Source of the DNA: Lasiodiplodia sp. COLG20
Lineage: Eukaryota; Ascomycota; Dothideomycetes; Botryosphaeriales; Botryosphaeriaceae
NCBI GenBank assembly: GCA_009801085.1
Contig: VNWV01000001.1
Location: 3,720,001 to 3,784,000 of the forward strand
Reading direction: 5' to 3'
Length of the DNA: 64,000 nt
The notes beneath the pieces were generated by a model. It saw nothing but the letters and a program-made list of their open reading frames with translations, did no database searches and was not told the origin of the DNA. Positions within the stretch are counted from its first letter, which is position 1. Each line of letters begins with the position of its first letter. A program made the position numbers and the translations under genes. Shown piece after piece: positions 45,352-55,142 of the stretch.

Positions 45352-48300
45352 ATGAAGCGCAGACGAGGAGGCGCCAAGTCGACATCACGCAGCCCCGAAA
45401 TGTCCAGGCCAGGTTCGTATCCCACTGTTTTGTGCCTTCGTTCCTCCATTGACGGCTCTCATCTCGGCCAGCCACATCGCCGGAAACGCGGTTACGCAGG
45501 TCCAGTACGCGAGCCGCTAGCCTGACGCCCTCGAAGCCAGCCAGGCGGCAACCAACTGAGGCTTTGCACATGACGACCCGCGCCGCTGGCAAGGCCGCCT
45601 CCACTGTAGGCACTGACTCACCCGCCCAATCCGAAGCCAGCGGCAGCCGTCGCAGCTCGCTCAACGACCCGCAGCCTCAGGCCGACTACAACCAAGTCCA
45701 AGCCCACCCATCTGCATCGTCATCGTCGACCGACGACGCCGATCAGCAGAGCCGCGATGCAGACCGTGATCACATGGATGCAGATGTGCCGGGTGCTCCC
45801 GAGTCCGACACCTCGTCACAAGACCATGACCAGGAATCCCTGGACACTTCCAAAAGCGGTAATAAGAGAAAACGCTCCTCGGCTGGCGGTGAAGATCTCT
45901 TGCATCATCCTCCACACACCAACGGCCTCAACGGCACTTCCTCGCCCGATGACGCCGACCCGCCCGTGCCCGCCACCAACCACCCGGATCCCGAACCGCC
46001 ACGAAAGCGTGCCCGCGGTGGCTGGAGGGGGAGAGGTCGCGGTAGAGGGAGAGGTGGCCGAGGCGGACTGACACTGTCCACTCATGCAAGCTTCCACACC
46101 GATGCGACATCGACCCCGCCCTCTGCCGGCCTGCCCGACAGGGACCATCTCTCAGACGACCAGCAGGCTGGCAGTGAACGTCCCCTCAAGCAACCCAAAC
46201 GACTACCTGGCCGCCGCCGCGCCCCTAACGCTGACCCGAGCATCGAGGCCGACCTGCGTCGCCAGCTGCAGCTAAAGACTGCATATCGTGCTGTCGTCAA
46301 GGTGCTGAAGCCTGTCCTCGCCGAGCTTGCCGATCGTGCCATCAATGACGTCGAGGAGGATCCAAACGCTCACGAGCAAAGCGATCAGTACGAAACTGTC
46401 AAGGCTGCTTTGGATGCTCAGCTCGCCGATCGCGTTGGCTATCTGGATCGGAAATTGGCCATTTCAAAAGAGCACGTTGAGCGCAGGAAAACGGCGGAGC
46501 AGCACATCGTCGAGACAGCATACGAAGTAGGTGGCTATTGTTTCTCGATGGACTCGACAACTAATATTTTCTCAGAACGTTTTCTTCAATATTCAAGAAG
46601 ACTATCTCTTACATTGCCAATACCAAATTTTGAATATTCTGCGTGAGGCTGAAAAGCAAGCGCAGGACGGCGAAGCTACTGACGATGAGGTATTACCATT
46701 CGCCTCGCAACTCCTAAAGCTGAGCAGCCTCTAACAATTACACAGGACGGTCTCGTGCCTCGTCGGCGTGGTATGCAGTACAAATGGCGACCGACTGGCT
46801 TTCTCGACCCAAGTTCAGACTCTCGCAGTAGGTTTTACCTCGAGACAGAAAAGCTGTTGAAAGACTTCGAGCGGCGTGGTCTCTCAAAACAAGAAAGAGA
46901 CAGCTTCTTGGAGAAAAATCCGGACGAATTTGATAAAGACGTGGTCACGTCTCGAGAGAATTTTGCCACATTTGACGCAGATCGTCGGGAGTATGCTCGG
47001 GCTATTTACAACGCAAACACCTTGGCCGAAGCCGCCGAGGCTGTCGAGAAGGGCATCAAACCTGAGCCAGTTATCAAGACATTACCCAATGAGGACGCCA
47101 CCGGCCTTCAATTGCTTATCTCTGCAATCGAAAATCCACCCCCGCCGGCTCCTCTCCCTACCCGGGTTGAGGAGCGGAAATACGAGGAGCGCATTACGCC
47201 TCGTAGCACGCCTGCGGCTGAGATCAGTACACCAAGGATGGGAAGTGTTCCACCACCAAGATCCACGTCAACACCGAAGTCCACCCGCGGTCGTAGAGGG
47301 CGTGGGCAATCGGCAAGATCGACGCCTATTCGTGCGAATGCTCGATCCAGAACCTCGACTCCTGCCCCCGCCATAGTCGATGATTTGTTCGAGCATCCCG
47401 AACCCGGCTCAGCCATGTCAGCTTCCATGTCGACGGGCATTGAGACCCGTGATCCCAGTCCACGGAAACCGATCATTCAGCCAGCGCCCACTGCATATGC
47501 TCCCGAGGAACCCAGACATACGGTTTCTGAGGGTCCAATTATGAATGGTGCAGAAAGAGAGCCGATAGCTGAGCCACGCCTGCCAAGACAGCCAAGCGTG
47601 TCCTCAAATAGGATCACGGATCTTCTGAACAAGGGTGACGAGCCGCCCCCACAGATCTCTCCGTTCATCTCATCCAGTCCTGCAGCGTTGCCACCCGTAA
47701 TTCTGCAGCCACTGCCGCAACCCTCGTCGGCTCCACTGTCCGAACTGCCTCGTTTTGCTGCACACTCTGGTCAGCATTCTGAATCTTCACAACATGGTCT
47801 GACTGCTCAGCTTTCGCAGCCTGTCGATCGTAGCGAACGTGCGCAGGAGTCGTACATCTCCACGCTTTCTGAGCCGGAGAGGACAATTGATTCTGCCGGG
47901 ATTGCACAACAGCGGCCAACCACTGCGCCGACGGAGGCAACGAGGCAGGATGCACCGCCCGCTCGGAAGACATTTTGGGATACTATCGCAAACGACAACA
48001 AGTCAAGGCCCACCAGTCCGTTGAACGCTGACAAGACGCCTTTGGCAAGGATACGACAGATTTTAAACCCTTCGAACTATCCGCGCAGAGCAGATAGCCC
48101 CTCTGGGACTACTCCGCCTGGCACTGCTAATGACCGGCTCTCTGAGCGGCCTGAAATGGCGCCTCCGGCATCGAGAGCTTCGGTATCTAACGATGCTGCG
48201 AGCTCTCGCCGGTCATCCGGTGCTGCCAGTGTGGTTTCTCAGCCACCTGGTACGCAGCCTTCATTGGCATCACCGGTAGAGGCGCCGAAGCGGTCCAACA

Positions 48301-49121
48301 GCCGTGATAAGGGTCTTGAGCAGCGCCAAAACAGATGGAGAGCAGCGGTGCCCCCTCAGCATGGGCCCACTCCTCCATTTCGGCCTGACTCGAATCCTCC
48401 CCAAAATGCTTTTCTCAAGCACCAGGGCTGGACTGTGGAATCGCAGATGCGTCTTTCACAGCAGTCAGCGGCTTCACCGCCGCAGGCGTACCCCAACTTT
48501 GCTCCCCCATATGACGCGCGTGCCCAACCTCCTGCTGGCTATGGGCCACCAGGGCATCCGGTGCCACCGCCACCACTACCAGGTCCGTACAGCTACAGCT
48601 ACCCTCCGCCTAACCCCAACCTTAGCGCTATGCCATTCGTCTCACCACCTTTCAATTGTCCACCAGGCCCTCCACCGTACCAGTCCATCTACGCACCGCC
48701 GCCAGCGCCAGGAGGCTATCCTCCCCCGCCTCCAGCACCCTATGGTGCTCCACCCCCGCCACCGGGCGCCGGCCCGCCGCCACCTCCGCCCCCGCACCAA
48801 CAACAACCCGGCCCTCCGCCGCCGGGCCCTCCGCAACAGCACTACGGCACGCAGTACGGCGGTCAACCGATCTTGCCGGCCACCATCGACCGACGTAGCA
48901 GTGGGGGCACCTCCGCAGGCCAAGTGGGCAGTCCGTATCCGGGCAGCCCGCCTGCCCACCACCCGCCGGCTTTCAGCCAGCAACAGAGTCAGTACGGCGG
49001 CGGTGCTGCAGGGGGACATAGTGAGAGGGGTGGGCGTGGAGGACACGGGGGAAGGAGACGGTGGAAGAATACTGCGCCGGGGACGGAGTTTAGGCCTTAT
49101 ACGGGGCCGAAGAGGCATTGA
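45352..49121 (+). CDS. Large uncharacterised nuclear-type protein with RGG/GRG clusters and Pro-rich C-terminus (1201 aa)
   Basis: Four exons: 45352-45412, 45472-46526, 46576-46689, 46746-49121; all joins are in frame. I place the start at ATG 45352 (MKRRRGGAKSTSRSPEM) because exon 1 splices in frame to a basic Ser/Arg stretch (ATSPETRLRRSSTRAASLTP) leading into MTTRAAGK, which would otherwise be the start at 45570; the exon 1 donor GTTCGT is unusual, so the first 40-70 residues are less certain. Parts: acidic Ser-rich region, KKRAR-like basic patch with GRGRGRGRGG, a helical domain spanning exons 2-3 (AVVKVLKPVLAELADRAI ... NVFFNIQEDYLLHCQYQI), a second globular block in exon 4 (YKWRPTGFLDPSS ... 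LEKNPDEFDKDVV), then about 500 residues of disordered Ser/Pro, a poly-Pro/Gly stretch, and a final GGRGGHGGRRR. Probably nuclear or RNA/chromatin associated (inference). Family not recognised. Confidence 0.85.
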
Positions 49122-50224
49122 GGTACATATGGGTGAATGATTGGGGGGAGACAGGGATAGAGTGGCTGACTACTTGGTAATCAAAAATGGGTTGTGGGGA
49201 TGGGGATTCCATTTCGGCACGTCGATTGGGTGGGCAGGACAAAGAGGGTTGGGAGGGAGGAAGTAAGCGGGGAAATATTTGATATGATGTTGTCGCTTAT
49301 CCTCCCTTTGTTTTGTTTTCTTTTATTTTACGTTAATCCTTGCAGGAGGCACAGCGGACAAGTCTGCATTCGAACGGCGTTTCTGCGTCAAAGCGAGTCT
49401 GATTCCAGGCATAACTTCTGGTTGGCATAGGAGGTCTTTGAGTTCCGTTTTTGTTCCTGCAGCACTTTGCAAGCAGGCGAGCAAGCAATCAATACGTTGA
49501 TTTTCCCCTAATTTATCGAGGCGTCAAGTATGAGTGAAGTCTGGTGGTGGGCGCAGCTCGAGAGGTCGCATCCGATGCCGAACCACCGTTGCCCTAGACG
49601 TGTGCTCGAGCGGTAACATTTAGGGTTGGAAATGAGACATGATGAAGTGTATTGTGTAACAGTGCCTAAGGCTGCAAAGCTCAGCTCGAGGTCTGTACCT
49701 ATTGGCATTGGTGACTGTACAGGATGCTGTTCGGGGAGGAGTTGCCTGTTTTGGCTAAAGGCGCATGATTCATGATCGCTCATGGTGAAAATTCGCAGGG
49801 CTTGTCCGTCATGCCGCGACAGAAGAAAAGGAACACCGCAAATCGCACAAGGCGCAGCACGGAGCTAGAACTCATGCGCTTCTTCGGTCGCACTACTAAC
49901 CACCATGTCTCACGGGCAGTCGGTGAGTCACACACTAAACTGGATCTTTCTGCGAGAGGCGGGTGCCTGGACGACGCTAACTAGCGGGCAATGATGAGCT
50001 GTAAGCAAGCGCCACACCACCGGCAAAAGCGCGGCCGCAAGCGACCGAATTCGTCATAAAACCTTCTGAAAACCAACCCGCTTCCTTGCCCATTCCTTAC
50101 CCTTTACCCCTCCACACGCCACACCACCTCAACCGCATACTTTCGCGCAGTCGACACCCTTCGCCACAACCACTTCACACCCAGGAACCCACAAAAGTAA
50201 AGAAGAAGCAAGGAAACAACAGCC
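49122..50224. other. Intergenic upstream of eIF6
   Basis: About 1.1 kb: 3' UTR of the upstream gene, then a C-rich promoter/leader from about 50060. The only open frames are short and without motifs. Confidence 0.6.
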
Positions 50225-51418
50225 ATGGCGGTCCGCGCGCAATTCGAGAACTCCAACGAGTGCGTACATTTTGTTTTCCGCCCCAGCGTTATCTCTTTTC
50301 TCTGCCCCGCCGCGCCACCGGGGTGGAGGCGCGCACATGCATGAAGGGCAGGAAACGGGTGGTGGATCGTGGTTCCACAACCAGCGGTATAGCTCGAGGC
50401 GTTCATTTTGAACGGCGCTCTTGCTTGCGCTATGGTACCTTTTCAGTCGCTGGGATCCTCATTGCCAGGAATAAGCGCCTGCGCGATGTCACTCGTTGCC
50501 GCTTTCAGTTCCCCTCTTCTCGACTCTCCCACCACCGCCAATCCGCACAGAAAGAAACGAATATAGTCGGCTAACGAGCTTTTTTTTTTTTTTTTCCCCT
50601 CCACACAGAGTCGGCGTCTTCTCGACCCTCACCAACTCCTACGCCCTCGTCGCCGTCGGCGCGTCGGAGAACTTCTACTCGGTCTTCGAGGCCGAGCTGC
50701 AAGACGTCGTCCCCATCTGCCACGCGACCATCGCGGGCACGCGCATCGTCGGCCGCCTGACGGCCGGCAACCGCAAGGGCCTGCTCGTCCCGACCTCGAC
50801 GACGGACCAGGAGCTGCAGCACCTGCGCAACAGCATCCCCGACGAGGTGCGCATCCAGCGCATCGAGGAGCGCCTGTCGGCGCTCGGCAACGTCATTTGC
50901 GCCAACGACCACGTCGCGCTCGTGCACCCGGACATCGAGCGCGAGACGGAGGAGATCATTGCGGACGTGCTGGGCGTCGAGGTGTTCAGGCAGACGGTCG
51001 CGGATAACGTGTTGGTGGGCAGCTACATGAGCTTGAGTAACCAGGGCGGCATCGTGCACCCGAAGACGAGCATTCAGGACCAGGATGAGCTGTCGAGCTT
51101 GCTGCAGGTGCCGCTGGTGGCGGGTAGCGTGAACAGAGGCTCGCCGGTCGTCGGCGCGGGGATGGTGGTGAATGATTGGATGGCTGTTACTGGTGCGTTT
51201 TCTTTTTTTTCCCTCTCTGCTGTTCTTCAGCATTATTTTTTTCCCAAGCGTGAGAGTAGATCGGGGTAATTGGCTAACGGACGCATTGCACTACAGGCCT
51301 CGACACCACGGCGACAGAGCTTTCCGTCATCGAGTCCGTCTTCCGCCTCGGCGAGGGCATGGGCCCCGGCGCCATCAACACCACCAACAAGGAGACCATG
51401 GTCGAGTCCTTCTACTAA
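50225..51418 (+). CDS. TIF6: Eukaryotic translation initiation factor 6 (ribosome anti-association factor), 246 aa
   Basis: Binds the 60S subunit, is needed for its biogenesis in the nucleolus, and keeps 60S and 40S apart until released. Three exons: 50225-50259, 50609-51192, 51297-51418, giving 246 residues, the normal family length. Protein starts [20 protein letters not shown] and shows the repeated five-fold pentein architecture: [48 protein letters not shown], [16 protein letters not shown] and [10 protein letters not shown]. Exon 1 encodes only 12 residues (last codon split GA|A) and is followed by a 349-bp intron that ends in a 16-T tract and pyrimidines before CACAG. The highly conserved sequence leaves no alternative identity. 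Confidence 0.97.
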
Positions 51419-52473
51419 AAATAGCGGTCGATTCCCATTCTTCTTGTTTCTTGTTGGTATCTTGTTTCAGGGCGACGACACACATGAAGGCAAATTCACA
51501 CGGGTTTTTACTCGAGAGATTCTTGTTCACAAAGGTATAATCATACCACGATGCCTTCGGCATAGCTTTTCACATAACTTTTGTGACGGCTGAAGGGGGG
51601 TAATACATGAGGACTGAGGGTTTACGAGTGAAAAAAATCAGCTTGGACGAAGGGGAGGTTCTTGTTGTGACTGTCTGAGGGTTTCTCTGGCTAGACGGAG
51701 GGATTGATGCAGCGAACATGAACTGACGGCTTTGTACTGCGGGGCAAAGGACTGCGGACATCTCGGACTGGGAAGTCGGCAAGTCAAACTGCGGGATATA
51801 TGCTAAAGGGGGTGAAGGAAGAACTGAGACGAAGTGGGAAGAGAGAATTTCTATCTGAGGCTTTGGCTCTTTCTTGATTTGGCCTTACGCCTCACGGAAA
51901 GAACATGGGAAAGGGAGTTATTGAAATTCTCTTATTGCAGGGTTTGGCCGCCATGCTTGTTGCACGGCTGGTTATCTCGAATACCAGATCAAACCCAAAC
52001 TTTGCTTCGATTCTTATGCTAATAGTGATATCATCGTCTTAATGGCTCCTTCCTTGCCTCTTGATCCCGCTGTTTTCCTTCTTCAGCTGGGGACTTTCAT
52101 GCATATTTGGATGCGTCTCAGCCGGACTATTGGCTAATTTTGCTTGCTTCATGTCAAGTCAGAAGAAAGATTCCACACACCATCGATGGGACGCACCTAC
52201 AACGCACCTTAGCCAATGATCCTTACTTTTCTTTCCGGCAATACTTTCGTCGTTTCAGGCGGGTCCTCGTTTATTCATCCCTCCCTTCAGATTCCTACCC
52301 GAAGCTGTTGAGCCAAGGGGAAAGAAGGCGGGGAAAAGCAGAACATCTGAGTCACCTTTCACCGACTCATCCACCATCCTTTTAAAAGCCCTACAACAGG
52401 AAAGCAGAATCAAAGCAGAGCTTTTCCCACCATACTCTTTTCCCCCCCTTATCTCATCCTTCTTTTCCCCCGC
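51419..52473. other. Intergenic between convergent eIF6 and POP8
   Basis: About 1 kb with the two 3' UTRs. No gene. The right end (52430-52640) is a long C-rich tract that continues into the G-rich 3' part of POP8 on the other strand. Confidence 0.6.
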
Positions 52474-52998
52474 TCACCTCCCATCTCCAAACACATCCAC
52501 CCCACCATCCCCTCCTCCTCCTCCCCTCCCCAAAACCACCCCGCCCAACCAATCCCCCCACCCTTTCACCACCCACCCCGTCCTCACCTCCTCCTCTCCT
52601 CCTGCTCCTCCTCCTCCTGCCGAAGAACCAACCCACCCCCCAACCGCCGCAACCACCCCGGCCCCATCCTCCCGCGGCACGCGGATCCAGACGTCCCCGC
52701 CGCTATCCGCATCGACGCGCAAGATGTCGACGGCCGTCGCGGCGCCGTGCGCGCCGAGGTAGGAGCGCAGCGCGGCGGAGAGGTGCTGGCGCGCGGTCAG
52801 GGCGTCGAGGGTGGTCGTAGTCGTGGGAGGAGTCGTGTGCAGGCGCAGGTGGATGTAGGTCCAGGGCGAGCGGCGGTGGGTGTGGGTGTGGAGGGTTTGC
52901 GGGGCGTTGGAGGAGGTGGTCGAGGTGGTTGAGGTGAAGGATGTTGTTGCGGCTGCGGTGGGTGGGAGTGGGCGGGAGAGCGGGAGGGTGGGGGGCAT
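52474..52998 (-). CDS. POP8: RNase P/MRP subunit POP8-like protein (174 aa)
   Basis: Small protein subunit of RNase P and RNase MRP, nuclear ribonucleoproteins that mature tRNA and rRNA precursors. Single exon; ATG at 52998. After a Ser/Thr/Pro-rich N-terminus of about 45 residues comes the Pop8/Rpp14-type fold: WTYIHLRLHT, LDALTARQHLSAALRSYLG, AATAVDILRVDADSGGDVWI, RVPREDGAGVVAAVGGWVG (about 47-130). The tail is Gly-rich (GGGGAGGEEEV, LGRGGGGGDGG) and longer than in yeast Pop8. Assignment rests on this motif set, since the family is short and divergent; I am fairly but not fully sure. It is divergent from ESS2 with about 520 bases between their ATGs. Confidence 0.75.
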   Translation of the reverse strand: MPPTLPLSRPLPPTAAATTSFTSTTSTTSSNAPQTLHTHTHRRSPWTYIHLRLHTTPPTTTTTLDALTARQHLSAALRSYLGAHGAATAVDILRVDADSGGDVWIRVPREDGAGVVAAVGGWVGSSAGGGGAGGEEEVRTGWVVKGWGDWLGGVVLGRGGGGGDGGVDVFGDGR

Positions 52999-53516
52999 GG
53001 TTTTTTGAGTTGGTTTGGTTGTGGCGGCGGTGGTGGTGGTGGATGGTTTCCTGGGGCCGTATGGGTTTGGTGGGCACAGAGCGTGGCGGTTTATGGTGGG
53101 GTTCTTCGGAGGTGCGCTGCTGCGGAGGTCGAGGATGAGGAAATTATTTCGGCGGCTGGAGGTGGTTTGTGGAGGATTGAATCGGTCGTGTTGGCGCGAG
53201 GGGCAGTTTCTGGGGAAGATGAGGAGGAATTGGATGTCGGGTCAGCGTAGTGGAGCTGTGTTCTTGTTGGTGCGGGCAGCGTGGTGAAAGGTATGCAGTT
53301 GAAGCTAATTGTTTCCCGTAGGGCTGAACGGGGGCGGGCGGAAAAAGCGCGATGACGCGCAGGCAGCCGAAGCTGCGGCCTATTTGGCACCTCCGACGCC
53401 TTTTTGTCCACCACCTCACTCCCGACATCTTCCACCACCCACGACAAACAACCACAGTTCAATTATCACTCAGTCTGGCAGACAACAATTCGACCTTACC
53501 CCTCCAACAGCCAACC
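52999..53516. promoter_or_regulatory. Bidirectional promoter region of POP8 and ESS2
   Basis: 518 bases between divergent starts. An in-frame ATG at 53352 would extend ESS2 by 55 residues; the extension is not ESS2-like. No clear TATA box seen. Both genes serve RNA processing, so coregulation is plausible but inferred from position only. Confidence 0.5.
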
Positions 53517-55142
53517 ATGGCGCCCCCATCCTCATCCTCGAATCCTCCCCCTCCGCCTCCCGCTCCGACAACGACCACAGCGCTCACCAAGCGCTCCCGC
53601 GATACGGCCCTCATGCCACCACCCCAGCAACCGCCCACGAAGCGCATCAAGCGCCCGCCCAAGATCCTCGACGAAGACACATATACGGGCACCCTCGACC
53701 ACATCGTCGCGCGCGATTTCTACCCGGGCCTGCTGGAGATGCGCGCGCAACGCGAGTACCTCGCCGCTGTGGACAGCAACGACAAGGCGTGGCAGCGCGA
53801 CGCCGGGCGGAATCTGGAACTCATCATGACGCCGGGGCCGGACGGGCGGCGGCGATTCGGGCGGAGGGGCGTCAGCATGACACCGGTGGCGACGACGCCG
53901 CGGCTCGTGGGGAGGGCGGGTGAGACGCCGAGGGGGAGGGGTGGGGAGACGCCGCGGACGCCGGCGACGGTGAAGGGAGGAGGGAAGGAGGAGACGGAGG
54001 AGGAGAGGCTGGCGCGCGAGGAGGAAGAACGCAGGGAGCGCGAGCACGAGGAGATGCGCGGGTTGAGCTTGAATGCGTTCCAGGCAAAGTACACGTCCGA
54101 GGACAACGAGAGCTTCAACGCGCTGCTGGACCGCCAGAACGCCAAGCGCGCCGAGAAGTACGCATTCCTGTGGCAGGGCAACAAGATCGCGACGGGCCGC
54201 CAGATAGCGTGGCGCGAGCGCGAGGCGAAGCTGCTCAAGGCCGAGGAGGAGGACAAGGAGGGAGGAGCAGGACACATCCGCAACAACGACCGCGCCCTCG
54301 TGCGCCGCGACCCGGAGCGCGAGCGCGACGCAGACACGCGCAAGGCCATGCCCGACCACCGCCCCGCCGCGCCCCGCAACTCGCTCATGTTCGCCCCGGA
54401 CTCGATCGAAGACACGCACGAGACCGTCGCGCAGGCCGCGCAGGCCGCCTCGACCGCCCCGCCCAAGGCCATCATCTACAACAACACGCGCCTGCCTGCC
54501 CCCGCTGCTACTGGTACAGATCCGGAGAACAGCGTGCCCCCCTCGCCATCTCTCTCCGCCGTCAACGACGCCATCCGCGGCCGTCCCAGGCCGACCGACT
54601 CGGAGGTTGGCAGCACCGCCGTGTATTCCGGCAGCGAGACCCCCCGTGTCAACGGCTACTCTTTTGTCGACGAGGATGATCCGGAACCCGAGCCGGACCA
54701 CTCACTGCTCCAGCGCCTCGGCATCACCGCCGGCGACGACGGCGGCAGGCCGAACCCCTTCTCCATCCGCCAGGCTAGCAAGCGCGAGGAGCTGCACCAC
54801 CGGCTCGTTGACAAGAGCGCGAAGGCGAAGAGGGAGGGTGCTGCTTCTGGTGGTGGGATGGGAAGGATCGCGGCGCTGAAGGGCGAGGCCAGTGGGAAGA
54901 CGCCGACGCCCAAGTTTGCGAGCAGCCCGGTCATTACGAGGAAGGCTGGCGGCGGTGCGGGCAGCTTGACGCCTGCGGCGCAGCGGCTGTTTGCGAGGGT
55001 GGGCGGTACGCCGAAGAGGGATGGGTTGGCTGGGTTCGCGGCGTTTGGAGGAAGTAACGGTGGTGGGACGCCAGTGAGGAGGGAGAATAGGGAGAGGGTG
55101 AGGTGGACGCCGACGCCGAAGGTGAAGAGGTCGATTGGTTGA
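53517..55142 (+). CDS. ESS2: ESS2/DGCR14-family spliceosome-associated protein (541 aa)
   Basis: Nuclear protein found with late-stage (C complex) spliceosomes in animals; the fission-yeast relative is Bis1. Single exon. I chose ATG 53517 (MAPPSSSSNPPPPP) rather than 53352. Family signatures: ILDEDTYTGTLDHIVARDFY near residue 50 (the ESS2 N-terminal EdtY..L..I..RDFFP motif), RGLSLNAFQAKYTSEDNESF near 180 followed by KRAEKYAFLW, then NSLMFAPDS, the acidic SFVDEDDPEPEPD, FSIRQASKREELHHRLVDK, and the terminal RVRWTPTPK. The regions between are Arg/Glu-rich helices and Gly/Ser linkers. Strong alternation between C-ending and G-ending codon blocks. Identification is firm. Confidence 0.93.
   Translation: MAPPSSSSNPPPPPPAPTTTTALTKRSRDTALMPPPQQPPTKRIKRPPKILDEDTYTGTLDHIVARDFYPGLLEMRAQREYLAAVDSNDKAWQRDAGRNLELIMTPGPDGRRRFGRRGVSMTPVATTPRLVGRAGETPRGRGGETPRTPATVKGGGKEETEEERLAREEEERREREHEEMRGLSLNAFQAKYTSEDNESFNALLDRQNAKRAEKYAFLWQGNKIATGRQIAWREREAKLLKAEEEDKEGGAGHIRNNDRALVRRDPERERDADTRKAMPDHRPAAPRNSLMFAPDSIEDTHETVAQAAQAASTAPPKAIIYNNTRLPAPAATGTDPENSVPPSPSLSAVNDAIRGRPRPTDSEVGSTAVYSGSETPRVNGYSFVDEDDPEPEPDHSLLQRLGITAGDDGGRPNPFSIRQASKREELHHRLVDKSAKAKREGAASGGGMGRIAALKGEASGKTPTPKFASSPVITRKAGGGAGSLTPAAQRLFARVGGTPKRDGLAGFAAFGGSNGGGTPVRRENRERVRWTPTPKVKRSIG

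Noticed and set aside
53352..53516. Upstream in-frame ATG extension of ESS2
   Set aside because: The 55 extra residues are not ESS2-like and read as translated leader; the downstream ATG gives a typical Pro/Ser start.
53532..54701. 389-codon open frame on the minus strand
   Set aside because: Antisense shadow of the ESS2 gene, no domain, composition reflects the opposite strand's codon bias.
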